A stretch of 64,000 nt of DNA, from assembly GCF_026672275.1 (NCBI RefSeq), contig NZ_JANQCD010000001.1, forward strand, positions 124,001 to 188,000. The letters are read 5' to 3'. The notes beneath the pieces were generated by a model. It saw only the letters and a program-made list of their open reading frames with translations, did no database searches and was not told the origin of the DNA. Source of the stretch: Marinifilum sp. D737 (GTDB lineage Bacteria; Bacteroidota; Bacteroidia; Bacteroidales; Marinifilaceae). The position numbers were made by a program, and so were the translations under genes. Below are positions 34,483 through 44,600 of this stretch, piece after piece (positions within the stretch are counted from its first letter, which is position 1; every line of letters starts with the position of its first letter).

Positions 34483-34654
34483 GACAGCTCTCTGATTAGA
34501 TTCTTAATAGGTGTACTAAAGTTACAGATTATCTTGCTTTACTACCAAATAAGTATTGATTCTCTTTTGATTGAATAATAATGAATACAATAAAATTAGA
34601 TGTCTATAAAGAGTTATTTACGATAATCTGTTAACTTTAAAAGAAAAACATTTT

Positions 34655-35422
34655 ATGAGATCACACGAAATAGACTATGAGATTAAAGGGCACGATATCC
34701 AGTTGGTAGAAATTGAATTGGATCCGAACGAAACGGTAATTGCCGAAGCTGGGGCTATGCTTTATATGAAAGAAGGAATTGAATTTGAAGCAAAAATGGG
34801 TGATGGATCGGAACCTGACAAAGGCTTGTTCGGAAAATTACTAAGTGCTGCGTCTAGAAAAATAACCGGCGAATCTATTTTTATCACTCATTTTACTCAT
34901 CGTGGGATGGGGAAAAGTCATGTGGCCTTTGCAGCTCCATACCCGGGGACTATTGTTCCTTTGGATTTAGAGCAGTTAGGAGGTTCAGTAATTGTGCAGC
35001 GTGATGCATTCTTATGTGCTGCATTGGGTACAAAAATTAGTATGCACTTTAATCGAAAATTGGGTTCTGGTTTTTTCGGAGGAGAAGGATTCATCCTGCA
35101 AAAACTACAAGGAGATGGTAAAGCTTTTATTCATGCAGGAGGAACATTAATCGAGCATGAGTTGAATGGAGAAACCCTAAGGGTTGATACAGGTTGTATT
35201 GTAGGTTATCAGGAAGGTGTTAATTTTGATATTCAGCAATCTGGAGGATTAAAATCGATGTTGTTTGGTGGAGAAGGTCTTTTTCTTGCTACACTAAGTG
35301 GAAGAGGAAAAGTTTGGCTGCAATCTATGCCAATTCGTAAGTTGGTAAGTCAGCTAAGCCCTGCAGGACCCAATGCCTCAAAAGAGAGTAGTGGAGGTAT
35401 TTTAGATTCATTACTAGAATAA
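34655..35422 (+). CDS. AIM24/TIGR00266 family protein
   Basis: A 255-residue all-beta protein beginning with the family pattern [31 protein letters not shown]. Repeated glycine-rich strands follow ([33 protein letters not shown]). Homologues are the bacterial AIM24 domain proteins, whose role is not settled. It stands alone with a terminator after it. Confidence 0.88.
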   Translation: MRSHEIDYEIKGHDIQLVEIELDPNETVIAEAGAMLYMKEGIEFEAKMGDGSEPDKGLFGKLLSAASRKITGESIFITHFTHRGMGKSHVAFAAPYPGTIVPLDLEQLGGSVIVQRDAFLCAALGTKISMHFNRKLGSGFFGGEGFILQKLQGDGKAFIHAGGTLIEHELNGETLRVDTGCIVGYQEGVNFDIQQSGGLKSMLFGGEGLFLATLSGRGKVWLQSMPIRKLVSQLSPAGPNASKESSGGILDSLLE

Positions 35423-35446
35423 TAAAAGTATAAGAATTTAATTTAT

Positions 35447-35478
35447 AAGATGCTTCATATTTAATGAGGCATCTTTTT
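35447..35478 (+). terminator. Terminator of the AIM24 gene
   Basis: AAGATGCTTCAT pairs with ATGAGGCATCTT (one G-T pair), 5-nt loop, followed by TTT. The remaining part of the gene-free stretch 35423-35813 shows only a -7-like box for the act operon. Confidence 0.85.
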
Positions 35479-35651
35479 ATTTATATCCATTTTTGAGTAC
35501 AGAAATTATTTAGAAACGGTTTTTTTCAATTTTTTTTGAAATACAGGAATTCATAGGAAATACTAATAGAAGACTCCCTTATCTTTTATTAGCTGTGCTA
35601 ATTATTGCAGTTTGTTATGTGAAAAGGCTGTGATTTAATAGTTTAAATTGT

Positions 35652-35659
35652 TATATTTG
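35652..35659 (+). promoter_or_regulatory. -7 box for the alternative complex III operon
   Basis: TATATTTG matches TAnnTTTG, about 155 bp upstream of actA. The -33 element is not clear, and the leader would be long. Confidence 0.4.
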
Positions 35660-35813
35660 GTAGAGAGCGAGTCGTTTAAGAAAAAAAAACGCTTGGATTG
35701 TTTCTTGAAATATTGATGAATTGTAGGGGAGAAGAGTAAAGAAACAGTCAATTTGACATTGCACGATTGCGAATTGCTATTATATAACCTTATCTGTAAT
35801 AAATGCCTGACCT

Positions 35814-36965
35814 ATGAGTAAACCCTACAGATTAACATGTGCCTTGTTCATATTTATTTTGCTGCTTGCCCCATTTCAAATTCTTGCTAGTGAGGCTGAT
35901 TCTATTGCGAAAGATGATCATTCTGGTCATTTCGATTATTTTTTAAATAGTGAAAAGAGAGGCGAAAGATTGTTTAAAGGATTAACCAGAACTCCTGTAG
36001 AGTGGCAATCTTGTGTTTCATGTCACAATATCGATTATATCGACACACTAAACTGGAATCCTTCTGCTAAAGCTATTGCAGGAACATTTGCCAATAAATC
36101 GATTGCTGAATTTCGTTCGGCTTTAATGTCTCCCTTGGGCAAAAAAATGGAGGAATCTCATCAAAACTATTCCTTTTCTGATGAGGAGTTAGGATACATT
36201 AAATCTTACCTGCAGGATTTGAATAGTGGTGTTCTCTATGATACTAAACCTAAGGTGAACAACCTGATTGTATTTTTCTTTTTGGGAGCCTTAATCACAT
36301 TGGCTTTGGTGGATCTTTTTTTTACGAAGAAAATCAAGTATAAAATAATTCCGGTACTGATTTTTGTATTTGCTTTTGGTTACCAAATTCAGATGCTTGC
36401 AGAAGGTGCGATGGCACTAGGTCGCAAGCAGAATTATGCACCCATTCAGCCAATCAAATTTTCGCATAAAATTCATGCAACTGACAATAAAATTGATTGT
36501 CGATATTGTCACACTACCGTAGATGAGAGCAAATCGGCTGGAATACCTCATGTAAATCTATGTTTGAATTGCCATGTTATTGTGCGTGAGGGAACCAATT
36601 CGGGTAAATTCGAAATCAATAAGATTCATGCAGCCATCGAAAGTAATACACCCGTAGAGTGGGTACGAATTCATCAGTTGCCTGATCATGTTTTCTTTAG
36701 TCATGCACAACATGCCAATGTGGGTAAGAGAGATTGCCAGGAATGTCATGGTTTGGTTGAAGAAATGCATGTAGTAAAACAAGTCGAAGATCTTTCGATG
36801 GGCTGGTGTTTGGATTGTCATGATAAAACTGCAGTTGATTTTCGCGAAAACGGATATTATTCTGAATCATTTAAAAAGTTACACGAGAAACTTACTTCGG
36901 GTGCAATAGATAGTGTTAGAGTAACGGATGTCGGAGGAAGGGAGTGTGCTCGTTGTCATTACTAA
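35814..36965 (+). CDS. actA: Alternative complex III subunit A with extra N-terminal haem domain
   Basis: A 383-residue multihaem cytochrome c with six CxxCH sites: CVSCH in the N-terminal part, then CRYCH, CLNCH, CQECH, CLDCH and CARCH. A signal peptide ends near residue 25. The first haem domain (about 26-140) is class I cytochrome-like. Two membrane segments follow (about 148-195), then the usual pentahaem ActA domain. ActA passes electrons from ActB/C to downstream cytochromes. First gene of the act operon. Confidence 0.92.
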   Translation: MSKPYRLTCALFIFILLLAPFQILASEADSIAKDDHSGHFDYFLNSEKRGERLFKGLTRTPVEWQSCVSCHNIDYIDTLNWNPSAKAIAGTFANKSIAEFRSALMSPLGKKMEESHQNYSFSDEELGYIKSYLQDLNSGVLYDTKPKVNNLIVFFFLGALITLALVDLFFTKKIKYKIIPVLIFVFAFGYQIQMLAEGAMALGRKQNYAPIQPIKFSHKIHATDNKIDCRYCHTTVDESKSAGIPHVNLCLNCHVIVREGTNSGKFEINKIHAAIESNTPVEWVRIHQLPDHVFFSHAQHANVGKRDCQECHGLVEEMHVVKQVEDLSMGWCLDCHDKTAVDFRENGYYSESFKKLHEKLTSGAIDSVRVTDVGGRECARCHY

Positions 36966-37119
36966 TGGACTGCGAGTAGAACCCAAGCATCTTAATTTAT
37001 GTCACTTGATAATCGTTTACCAATGAGACGTCCTTGAGAAAATAATTATTAACTATCACAATTATAATTATTTGCGAATGGAAAGTTCCATCTGGTCTTA
37101 ATAAGTAAATTATAAACAG

Positions 37120-40083
37120 ATGAATAAATATTGGAAAAGCCTTACCGAACTTAAAAATGGAGAAAACTCTGTTCCTGATCAAGCAATGCCTAAAGGGAAT
37201 CTGGAACAAATTTTAGATATTTTCGATAAGAATGAAAATGCTTCCAAGAGTAACCGACGTGATTTTTTGAAACTTTGTGGTTTCAGTCTTGCCATTAGTA
37301 CCGTAGTTGCAAGTTGTGAGAACTCAGTTCAAAAAGCCATTCCCTATTTGATCAAACCTGAAGAAGTAACTCCAGGTAAAGCCAATTATTATGCGTCGAG
37401 CTTTGCGAAAGGAAACGATTATTGTAGCATTCTTATTAAAACTCGTGAGGGAAGACCAATTAAGATTGAGGGAAACGATTTATCGGGCGTGACCCATGGA
37501 GGAACCAGCTCAAGAGTACAGGCTTCCGTTTTGGATTTGTATGATACAAGTCGATACAAACATCCTAAGAAAGGAAATCAGAAGTTAGCATGGGAAGAAT
37601 TGGATGAAACAGTTAAGAAGGAATTAAATCGTCTTAAAAACGCCAATGAACAATTTGTATTGCTGACTTCGAGCATTTACAGTCCAAGTACCATTAGTGT
37701 TATTCAGAAGTTCATCGCCGAATATCCAAATGTAAAATGGGTACAATATGATAGTCAATCTGCGTTAGCACTAATTCAAGCAAACGAAATGTGCTTTGGT
37801 AAAGCGGGTGTTGCTGAATACCGATTTGATTATGCAGATATGATTGTAAGTTTTGATGCTGATTTTTTGGGTACATGGTTAATGCCTGTGGAGCATATCA
37901 GGCAATATACCAAGAAGAGAAAACTATGCAATGGCAACATTTCCATGTCTCATCATATCCAAATAGAATCAAGATTGTCGCTTACTGGTAGTAATGCCGA
38001 TAAAAGGATTCCTGTAAAGCCTTCAGAGCAAAAACTTCTGATTGTGCAGCTTTACAATGAGATTTTAAAATTAGCAGGGAAAGAGATTTATTCAGTTCCG
38101 GCAAGTAATGATAATATGAAACAAATCGCCAAAGATTTGTGGTCGTATAAAGAGAAATCACTGGTTGTGTCAGGGTCGAAGGATACCAGTGTGCAAGTGA
38201 TTGTAAACGCTATTAATTTCGAGTTGGAGAATTATGGTTCTACTTTAAGGGTAGACAAACAACTACATACTTTCAAAGCCAATGATTCAGATATGGATCA
38301 GTTGTTGAAAGATATGAAATCCGGTAAACTAAAGGGAATAATAAGCTATGGGGTGAATCCGGTATTCGATTACCAGCAGGGAAAAGAATTTTCTGATGCA
38401 TTGAAAAAGATAGACTTTAGTCTGGCCATGGATGAGGTTCCAAATGAAACGACTGCATTGATGAGTTTGCTTGCTCCTGATAATCATTTCCTGGAAAGTT
38501 GGAACGATTTTGAACCCAAAACCAATCGATACAGCTTGATGCAACCAGGAATTCGTCCGCTTTTCGACACGCGCCAATTCCAATCAAGCCTGTTGAGTTG
38601 GATGGGTGAGGATAGCAACTATCTTAACTTTATAAAAAATCATTGGGAAAAGAACATGTACCCAATGCAAACGGCTTATCCAAATTTTACAACTTTCTGG
38701 AATCATACATTACAACAAGGTGTATTTGAACCTGGCGTAAAGTCAGTTTTCGATACGAAGTTTAGCCTGGCCAATATGAACAGCTTTGTGAATCAACTGG
38801 CAAAACAAGCAGATAACAAAGGTATAGAACTGCAATTGTACGAAAGTATTGCCATTGGCGATGGAAAGATGGCCAATAATCCTTGGTTACAGGAAATGCC
38901 AGACCCGGTAACGAAAATTTGCTGGGACAATTATTTATGTGTCTCGCCGAAGCAAGCCGAAGAAATGATGTTGGAAACCGGAGATGTAGTTGAACTGAAT
39001 TCTCAAGTGAAACTTCCGGTGTATGTTCTACCTGGACAGGCATACAATACAGTGGCAGTTGCTACTGGCTATGGGCGTCAGGTTTGCGGTGTTGTTGGGA
39101 AGAATGTTGGTATAAATGTAAACTTCTTGCTACCATCCAATGATGATTTTACAGGAGATGTCAAGCTGGTAAAAACGGGTGAAATATACAATTTGGCCAT
39201 GACGCAAACGCATCATTCTATGGAAGGAAGAGCCATTGTTCGTGAAGCTGGACTGGAAGAGTACAAGAAGAATCCATCGGCTGGGAATGAATCTCATCAT
39301 GCCTACGAAAATGCAAGTATTTACGAAAAACCAAAGTTTCCAAATCACCATTGGGGATTGGTGGTTGACCTAAATTCCTGTGTGGGATGTGGTGCTTGTT
39401 CCATTGCTTGTCAGTCGGAAAACAATGTCCCCGTAGTTGGAAAGAAAGAGGTGATTCGAGCACACGAAATGTCGTGGATCAGAATCGACCGGTATTTTTC
39501 GGGAGATGAATTCAATCCTGATGTTTCCTTCCAACCTGTAATGTGTCAACATTGCGATAATGCTCCATGTGAAAATGTTTGTCCGGTGGCTGCAACCAAT
39601 CACAGTAGCGAAGGTTTGAATCAAATGGCTTACAACCGATGCATCGGGACCAGGTATTGTGGTAATAATTGCCCTTATAAGGTGCGACGTTTCAATTGGT
39701 TTGACTATACCAAAGCCGATTCGATACCAAACAATTTGCACGATGTGGCAGAAATGACCATTGACCTGAAACGAATGGTACTGAATCCTGATGTTACCAT
39801 CAGAGCCAAAGGTGTGATTGAGAAATGTTCGCTATGTGTTCAACGAATTCAGGAAGGAAAACTAAATGCTAAGATTGAAGGCAGAAAAGTGAAAGATGGA
39901 GAAATCAAGACCGCTTGCCAGCAGGCTTGTCCATCGGGAGCCATCATTTTTGGTGATTTAAACGATAAAGAGAGCAAGCTCGTAAAAGAAACTTCCAGCA
40001 AGCGAAATTACCATCTACTCGAAGAGATTCACACCTTACCATCGGTAAGCTACTTAACGAAGATTAGAAATAAAAAAGCTTAA
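37120..40083 (+). CDS. actB: Alternative complex III subunit B (molybdopterin-like plus iron-sulfur)
   Basis: A 987-residue protein. A twin-arginine motif (NRRDFLKLCG) is followed by a lipobox-like VVASCE, so it is probably a Tat-exported lipoprotein. The large central part resembles molybdopterin oxidoreductases but lacks a convincing cofactor site, as in other ActB. The C-terminal ferredoxin-like part has Cys groups CVGCGACSIAC, CQHCDNAPCENVC, CIGTRYCGNNC and CSLCVQR...CQQAC for four clusters. It relays electrons from quinol at ActC to ActA. Confidence 0.94.
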   Translation: MNKYWKSLTELKNGENSVPDQAMPKGNLEQILDIFDKNENASKSNRRDFLKLCGFSLAISTVVASCENSVQKAIPYLIKPEEVTPGKANYYASSFAKGNDYCSILIKTREGRPIKIEGNDLSGVTHGGTSSRVQASVLDLYDTSRYKHPKKGNQKLAWEELDETVKKELNRLKNANEQFVLLTSSIYSPSTISVIQKFIAEYPNVKWVQYDSQSALALIQANEMCFGKAGVAEYRFDYADMIVSFDADFLGTWLMPVEHIRQYTKKRKLCNGNISMSHHIQIESRLSLTGSNADKRIPVKPSEQKLLIVQLYNEILKLAGKEIYSVPASNDNMKQIAKDLWSYKEKSLVVSGSKDTSVQVIVNAINFELENYGSTLRVDKQLHTFKANDSDMDQLLKDMKSGKLKGIISYGVNPVFDYQQGKEFSDALKKIDFSLAMDEVPNETTALMSLLAPDNHFLESWNDFEPKTNRYSLMQPGIRPLFDTRQFQSSLLSWMGEDSNYLNFIKNHWEKNMYPMQTAYPNFTTFWNHTLQQGVFEPGVKSVFDTKFSLANMNSFVNQLAKQADNKGIELQLYESIAIGDGKMANNPWLQEMPDPVTKICWDNYLCVSPKQAEEMMLETGDVVELNSQVKLPVYVLPGQAYNTVAVATGYGRQVCGVVGKNVGINVNFLLPSNDDFTGDVKLVKTGEIYNLAMTQTHHSMEGRAIVREAGLEEYKKNPSAGNESHHAYENASIYEKPKFPNHHWGLVVDLNSCVGCGACSIACQSENNVPVVGKKEVIRAHEMSWIRIDRYFSGDEFNPDVSFQPVMCQHCDNAPCENVCPVAATNHSSEGLNQMAYNRCIGTRYCGNNCPYKVRRFNWFDYTKADSIPNNLHDVAEMTIDLKRMVLNPDVTIRAKGVIEKCSLCVQRIQEGKLNAKIEGRKVKDGEIKTACQQACPSGAIIFGDLNDKESKLVKETSSKRNYHLLEEIHTLPSVSYLTKIRNKKA

Positions 40084-40086
40084 TGA

Positions 40087-40130
40087 AGGTAAAAGGTAAA
40101 GGGCCTTTTCCGCTTTTCACTTTTAGCTTG
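40087..40130. repeat. Heptad-repeat element between actB and actC
   Basis: Units GGTAAAA, GGTAAAG, GGCCTTT, TCCGCTT, TTCACTT, TTAGCTT run in a 7-bp register, and the two halves are imperfect reverse complements. Same class as the elements at 3757, 44441 and 56720. Confidence 0.5.
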
Positions 40131-40209
40131 TTAAGTAAACATGATAGATTAAAATAAGCAAGTGTTTAAATTATACAGTAAAGATTGAACTAATTATAAA
40201 TCCACGCCT

Positions 40210-41589
40210 ATGTATGTGTCGCCTATCAGAGAACCCCTTGTAACGGGGAAGAAGACCTACAAGAAAATAACGGATGAAATTTCCGCTCCTATCGAAGGCA
40301 AGCCCGGAAAAGCATGGTATGCAGGTATTACCCTCACTGTTTCAGCCTTGCTGCTTGGCCTGGCCATGATGGGATATACCATTTGGCAAGGAATAGGAAC
40401 CTGGGGACTAAACAAAACCATTGGTTGGGGGTGGGGAATCACCAATTTTGTATGGTGGGTTGGTATTGGCCACGCTGGTACTTTTATTTCCGCCATCTTA
40501 CTGCTATTCCGCCAAAAATGGAGAACCAGTATCAACCGTTCGGCCGAAGCAATGACATTGTTCGCTGTAATGTGTGCAGGTTTATTCCCTTTAATTCATA
40601 TGGGTAGACCATTACTGGGATTTTTCGTTTTCCCATACCCGAATACGCGTGAACTATGGGTAAACTTTAACTCGCCATTATTATGGGATGTTTTTGCCAT
40701 TAGTACCTATTTCACGGTATCTCTGCTTTTCTGGTATGTGGGTTTAATTCCTGATATTGGAACCATAAGAGATCGAATGAAGTCCAAATTTAAGAAATGG
40801 ATTTACGGATTGTTGAGCTTTGGTTGGACCGGATCTGCAAAGCATTGGCAACGTCATGAATCGATCAGTTTAATTTTGGCAGGTTTGGCAGCGCCTCTTG
40901 TGCTTTCGGTTCATAGTATTGTAAGTACCGACTTTGCCACCTCGGTGATCCCCGGTTGGCATACCACCATCTTCCCGCCCTATTTTGTTGCAGGGGCCAT
41001 TTTCTCTGGTTTTGCCATGGTACTTACCTTGCTGATTGTAACCAGAAAAGTCTTGAACCTTGAGAACTACATTACCGTTGGTCATATCGAATCGATGAAT
41101 AAGATTATCATTGCTACAGGGTCTATTGTTGGTATTGCTTATATCACCGAGTTGTTTATTGCATGGTATTCTGGAGTAGAGTATGAGCAGTACGCTTTCC
41201 TTAACAGAGCAACAGGACCATATTGGTGGGCTTATTTGATCATGATGACCTGTAATGTAATTTCGCCACAATTGTTGTGGTTCAAGAAATTGAGACGCAA
41301 CCTGGTATTTACCTTCATTCTGTCCATATTCATCAATATTGGAATGTGGTTCGAACGATTTGTAATTATTGTAACCTCTCTTCACCGTGACTATTTGCCA
41401 TCCAGCTGGTCGATGTATGAACCAACAATGGTAGAAGTTGGAATTTTTATAGGAACACTTGGCCTGTTCTTTACCTGTTTCCTTCTGTTCATTCGAGTAT
41501 TTCCGGTAATTGCCATTGCCGAAGTAAAGAGTGTACTGAAGAGTTCGGGAGATCAAAAAGATAAATCTGAAACCAAAGAAAAACATTAG
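40210..41589 (+). CDS. actC: Alternative complex III subunit C (NrfD-type quinol site)
   Basis: A 459-residue membrane protein with about ten segments. It starts [20 protein letters not shown] and contains [38 protein letters not shown], typical of ActC. The motif [33 protein letters not shown] is shared with the NrfD-type subunit at 10682. It oxidises menaquinol and gives electrons to ActB. The long antisense frame opposite is not a gene. Confidence 0.95.
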   Translation: MYVSPIREPLVTGKKTYKKITDEISAPIEGKPGKAWYAGITLTVSALLLGLAMMGYTIWQGIGTWGLNKTIGWGWGITNFVWWVGIGHAGTFISAILLLFRQKWRTSINRSAEAMTLFAVMCAGLFPLIHMGRPLLGFFVFPYPNTRELWVNFNSPLLWDVFAISTYFTVSLLFWYVGLIPDIGTIRDRMKSKFKKWIYGLLSFGWTGSAKHWQRHESISLILAGLAAPLVLSVHSIVSTDFATSVIPGWHTTIFPPYFVAGAIFSGFAMVLTLLIVTRKVLNLENYITVGHIESMNKIIIATGSIVGIAYITELFIAWYSGVEYEQYAFLNRATGPYWWAYLIMMTCNVISPQLLWFKKLRRNLVFTFILSIFINIGMWFERFVIIVTSLHRDYLPSSWSMYEPTMVEVGIFIGTLGLFFTCFLLFIRVFPVIAIAEVKSVLKSSGDQKDKSETKEKH

Positions 41590-41593
41590 AGAC

Positions 41594-42115
41594 ATGAGGA
41601 GATACATTTCGGCATATTTCGAGGATGAGGAGAATCTTTTAAGAGCGACAAAAGATTTAAGAGACAAGCAGCTTACTATTCAGGATGTTCTTACTCCTTT
41701 CCCAATTCATGGTTTGGATCCAATTTTAGGTTTCAAGCGATCAAGAATACCAACAATTGGTTTTATTGGAGGAGCAATTGGCTGTATCATAGCCTTTGGT
41801 TTCCAGGCATGGGCATTTGTAGTGGATTATCCTTTGTTCATTGGTGGTAAGCCACACTTTGCCATTCCATCTTTTATACCTATCACTTTTGAGTTGACTG
41901 TTTTGTTTGCTGCTTTTGCGATGGTATTTGCTTTCTTGATTCGATCGAAATTAGGACCTGGTGCAAACAACCCCATTCATGATGAAAGAATAACCGATGA
42001 TCGATTTCTGATTATTGTTGATTTGGATGAGGCAGGAAATCAGGATGAATTGGTGAAAGAAATTCTGCTAAAGGAGGAGGCACAAGATATTAAAGTGAAA
42101 GAGATTGACAAATAA
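41594..42115 (+). CDS. actD: Alternative complex III subunit D (DUF3341)
   Basis: A 173-residue DUF3341 protein. A cytoplasmic N-terminal domain (YISAYFEDEENLLRATKDLRDKQL, then DVLTPFPIHGLD) is followed by two membrane segments (about 57-80 and 100-120). ActD is a structural subunit beside ActC. It lies 4 bp after actC. Confidence 0.94.
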   Translation: MRRYISAYFEDEENLLRATKDLRDKQLTIQDVLTPFPIHGLDPILGFKRSRIPTIGFIGGAIGCIIAFGFQAWAFVVDYPLFIGGKPHFAIPSFIPITFELTVLFAAFAMVFAFLIRSKLGPGANNPIHDERITDDRFLIIVDLDEAGNQDELVKEILLKEEAQDIKVKEIDK

Positions 42116-42134
42116 CATTCAAAATCACACAGAG

Positions 42135-43298
42135 ATGGAAGAAAAATATACTTTAAAACGAAAAACACAATATGGAATCTTATCCATAGCGGGCGTTGGA
42201 ATTCTCTTGCTGATTTTGGGCTATTTTATCGAATCTCCAAACAGGCAGGAATTGTGGACCAATGTTCTGATCAACAACCTGTATTTCTTGTTTATTGCAC
42301 TTTTTGGAGGCGTCTTTTTGGCACTTCACAAGATTTCATATGCAGGTTGGTATACGGCCTTAAAAAGGATTCCTGAAGCTTTGACCAAATTTCTACCCAT
42401 TTCAGCAGCTTTAATGTTTCTAATCTATTTTGGAATGCACGATTTGTATCACTGGTCACACGAAGGGCTGAATGATCCAATACTTGAAGGAAAAGAAGCC
42501 TATTTGAATGTTCCATTCTTCTTTGCTCGAATGGCTTTGTATTTTCTGGGTTGGATTGGTTTAACCTACTTGCTAAGGAAGAATACGCAGAATCAGGATC
42601 TAAATCCGGATTTAAAATATCACAACAGGGGAAAAATTTTGGCTGCATTGTTCATGGTATTTTTTGCCATAACTAGTTCTACCATGAGTTGGGATTGGAT
42701 CATGTCAATTGATGCACACTGGTTCAGTACCTTGTTTGGCTGGTTTATTTTTATTGGAATGTTTGTTTGTGGTATCGCCACAATTATTTTACTGATTGCT
42801 TTCCTGAAATCCCAGGGGTATTTGGAATACATCAACAAGGAACACATTCACGATATGGGCAAGTACCTGTTTGCTTTTAGTATTTTCTGGATGTATTTGT
42901 GGTTCTCACAGTATCTGTTGATTTGGTACAGTCATATTCCTGAAGAAACAGCCTACTTTGCACCACGATTGAACGATCACAAAGTCTTGTTTTTTACGGT
43001 TCTGATTATCAATTTCCTATTTCCATTTCTTGCCCTAATGACAAGAGATGCGAAACGAAATTTAAAGTGGCTAAGCTTTGTGGCAATAGTTGTATTGCTT
43101 GGTCACTGGCTGAATATTTATATGCTTGTGATTCCGGGAACCATTGGCAAAACTGCACAGATTGGCTTAATCGAAATTGGTTTTATTGCCTTGTATTTGG
43201 GAGGATTCCTTTATGTGATATTTACCTCTCTGACCAATACACCTTTATTGGTGAAAAATGATCCTTTACTCGAAGAAAGTTTCCATTACGAAACCTGA
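42135..43298 (+). CDS. actF: Alternative complex III subunit F (quinone-binding membrane subunit)
   Basis: A 387-residue polytopic protein of the ActF type, with HDLYHWSHEGLNDPILEGKEAYLN, STMSWDWIMSIDAHWFSTLFGWFIF and WFSQYLLIWYSHIPEE, all typical of this NrfD-like second quinone subunit. I start at the ATG at 42135 (MEEKYTLKRK). The frame continues ten codons upstream through the end of actD from a TTG. It follows actD by 19 bp. Confidence 0.92.
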   Translation: MEEKYTLKRKTQYGILSIAGVGILLLILGYFIESPNRQELWTNVLINNLYFLFIALFGGVFLALHKISYAGWYTALKRIPEALTKFLPISAALMFLIYFGMHDLYHWSHEGLNDPILEGKEAYLNVPFFFARMALYFLGWIGLTYLLRKNTQNQDLNPDLKYHNRGKILAALFMVFFAITSSTMSWDWIMSIDAHWFSTLFGWFIFIGMFVCGIATIILLIAFLKSQGYLEYINKEHIHDMGKYLFAFSIFWMYLWFSQYLLIWYSHIPEETAYFAPRLNDHKVLFFTVLIINFLFPFLALMTRDAKRNLKWLSFVAIVVLLGHWLNIYMLVIPGTIGKTAQIGLIEIGFIALYLGGFLYVIFTSLTNTPLLVKNDPLLEESFHYET

Positions 43299-43321
43299 TT
43301 CATCATTTTAATGAATTGACT

Positions 43322-43897
43322 ATGAAAAAAAATAGATACATATCGGTTTTAGCACTCTTGCTGATAGGAGTAATGACTTCATGCGATAAGGATAATAATC
43401 ATCCAGGTTATTCGTATTTTCCTGATATGCAGGATTCTCGAGCTTATGAAGCTTATTCTTCCAATCCGAATTTTACCGATGGGAAAACACTAAGATTGCC
43501 TGTGGAAGGAACCATTCCCAGAGAAATGATTCCATATACATTTGAGAAAACTCCAGAGAACAGAATCTGGGCAGGTCAAAATATCATAAACATGACAGAA
43601 ATGAGCATGGAGGATGTTGAAAGAGGCAAGGAGTTGTTCGGTATCTTTTGCATCAATTGCCATGGAGAGAAAGGAGATGGACAAGGGTTTTTATACACAA
43701 GTGGCAAGTATCCATATGCTCCCAAAAGTTTGGTTACGGATATATTAAAAACTACGCCAAGAGGAGAGTTTTTTCATGTAATTACGATCGGATTTGGTGT
43801 GATGGGAGCTCATGGGGCGCAAATTAAGCCTGACGATAGATGGAAGATTATAGAATACATTAAGGTGGAACTCCAAGGAAAAGACATAGGGCAGTAA
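43322..43897 (+). CDS. actE: Alternative complex III subunit E (monohaem cytochrome c lipoprotein)
   Basis: A 191-residue lipoprotein (lipobox VMTSC) with one class I haem site CINCH and GFGVMGAH near the Met ligand. The N-terminal part MQDSRAYEAYSSNP is conserved in ActE. ActE is the cytochrome that collects electrons in alternative complex III. Start taken at the ATG at 43322. Last gene of the act operon, before a terminator. Confidence 0.92.
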   Translation: MKKNRYISVLALLLIGVMTSCDKDNNHPGYSYFPDMQDSRAYEAYSSNPNFTDGKTLRLPVEGTIPREMIPYTFEKTPENRIWAGQNIINMTEMSMEDVERGKELFGIFCINCHGEKGDGQGFLYTSGKYPYAPKSLVTDILKTTPRGEFFHVITIGFGVMGAHGAQIKPDDRWKIIEYIKVELQGKDIGQ

Positions 43898-43912
43898 TGC
43901 TGATCACATAAA

Positions 43913-43946
43913 AAAAAGAGACATTTCTGGTGAGATGTCTCTTTTT
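43913..43946. terminator. Bidirectional terminator after the act operon
   Basis: A 12-bp stem, AAAAAGAGACAT with ATGTCTCTTTTT, 10-nt loop, between actE and the convergent HMA lipoprotein gene. Confidence 0.9.
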
Positions 43947-43964
43947 ATATCATTAAACTTTGTA

Positions 43965-44285
43965 TCATTCATTTACGGTATAGCCCACCGTTTCAATTTT
44001 TTGCGCAATTTCTTCACGGTTCACTTTGTCTTTTTCAACCATAATGGTTACTCGGTTATTCTTATGAGAAGCCTTAACCTCTTTCACCCCTTTGATTTGT
44101 TTTAATCCGTTTACAACCGTGTTTTCGCATCCGGTACAAGTCATTCCACTTACATCAAATTCCATTTTTTGATATTCTACAGTTTGTGTAGTGCTTGCTT
44201 TATCAGTTTGTTCTGATTTTTTTGTGTTTGACTGACATGCGGCAAACAAACCTAACGCCAGGATTAGAATTAATATTTTCTTCAT
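43965..44285 (-). CDS. Heavy-metal-associated (HMA) domain lipoprotein
   Basis: A 106-residue protein. The signal peptide ends in a lipobox (LFAACQ, cysteine at about residue 17). A polar linker of about 25 residues follows, then an HMA domain with the metal motif GMTCTGC and the typical ending VGYTVNE. The domain usually binds copper(I), mercury or zinc; copper is likely beside oxidase genes but is inferred. A membrane-anchored HMA domain outside the cytoplasm is less common than the free CopZ form. I use the ATG at 44285, because the upstream frame lacks support. Confidence 0.85.
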   Translation of the reverse strand: MKKILILILALGLFAACQSNTKKSEQTDKASTTQTVEYQKMEFDVSGMTCTGCENTVVNGLKQIKGVKEVKASHKNNRVTIMVEKDKVNREEIAQKIETVGYTVNE

Positions 44286-44440
44286 TGTATTTTGCTTTAG
44301 TTGATTTATAAATTTAAGTAGTATCGAATTAAATGTCCAGTAAATCAGTTTTAATAACAAATCTATAACAAGATACTAATCCGAGTTCGACATAAAAGCG
44401 ATTTATTAAATCTCTGTCAATCTACATAATATGGCTTCAA

Positions 44441-44527
44441 AGCTTAAGGTAAAAGCTGTTAGCAGTTAGCTATTGGCTTTAAAAAGGTAAATTCAGTAAT
44501 TTGCTAACTGCTAAAGGCTAATAACCT
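44441..44527. repeat. Heptad-repeat inverted element downstream of ctaB
   Basis: TTAGCAGTTAGC (44459-44470) is a perfect 12-bp inverted match to GCTAACTGCTAA (44503-44514), within a run of 7-bp units (CTGTTAG, CAGTTAG, CTATTGG, CTTT). It lies in the 315-bp gene-free stretch between the HMA gene and ctaB and could act as the ctaB terminator. Confidence 0.6.
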
Positions 44528-44600
44528 TTGTTTTTTTATAAGCGTACTTACTTATTTTGTAGAAACTTATAAGATAGTTCTTAAAATCGAACTCGCGTTA

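Noticed and set aside
37120-40083. ActB as a functional molybdopterin enzyme such as nitrate or polysulfide reductase
   Set aside because: The surrounding ActA, C, D, F and E genes identify alternative complex III, whose B subunit has lost the cofactor.
40870-41667. A 265-codon minus-strand frame opposite actC and actD
   Set aside because: It lies fully over well-supported genes on the other strand and its product has low-complexity, unstructured composition.
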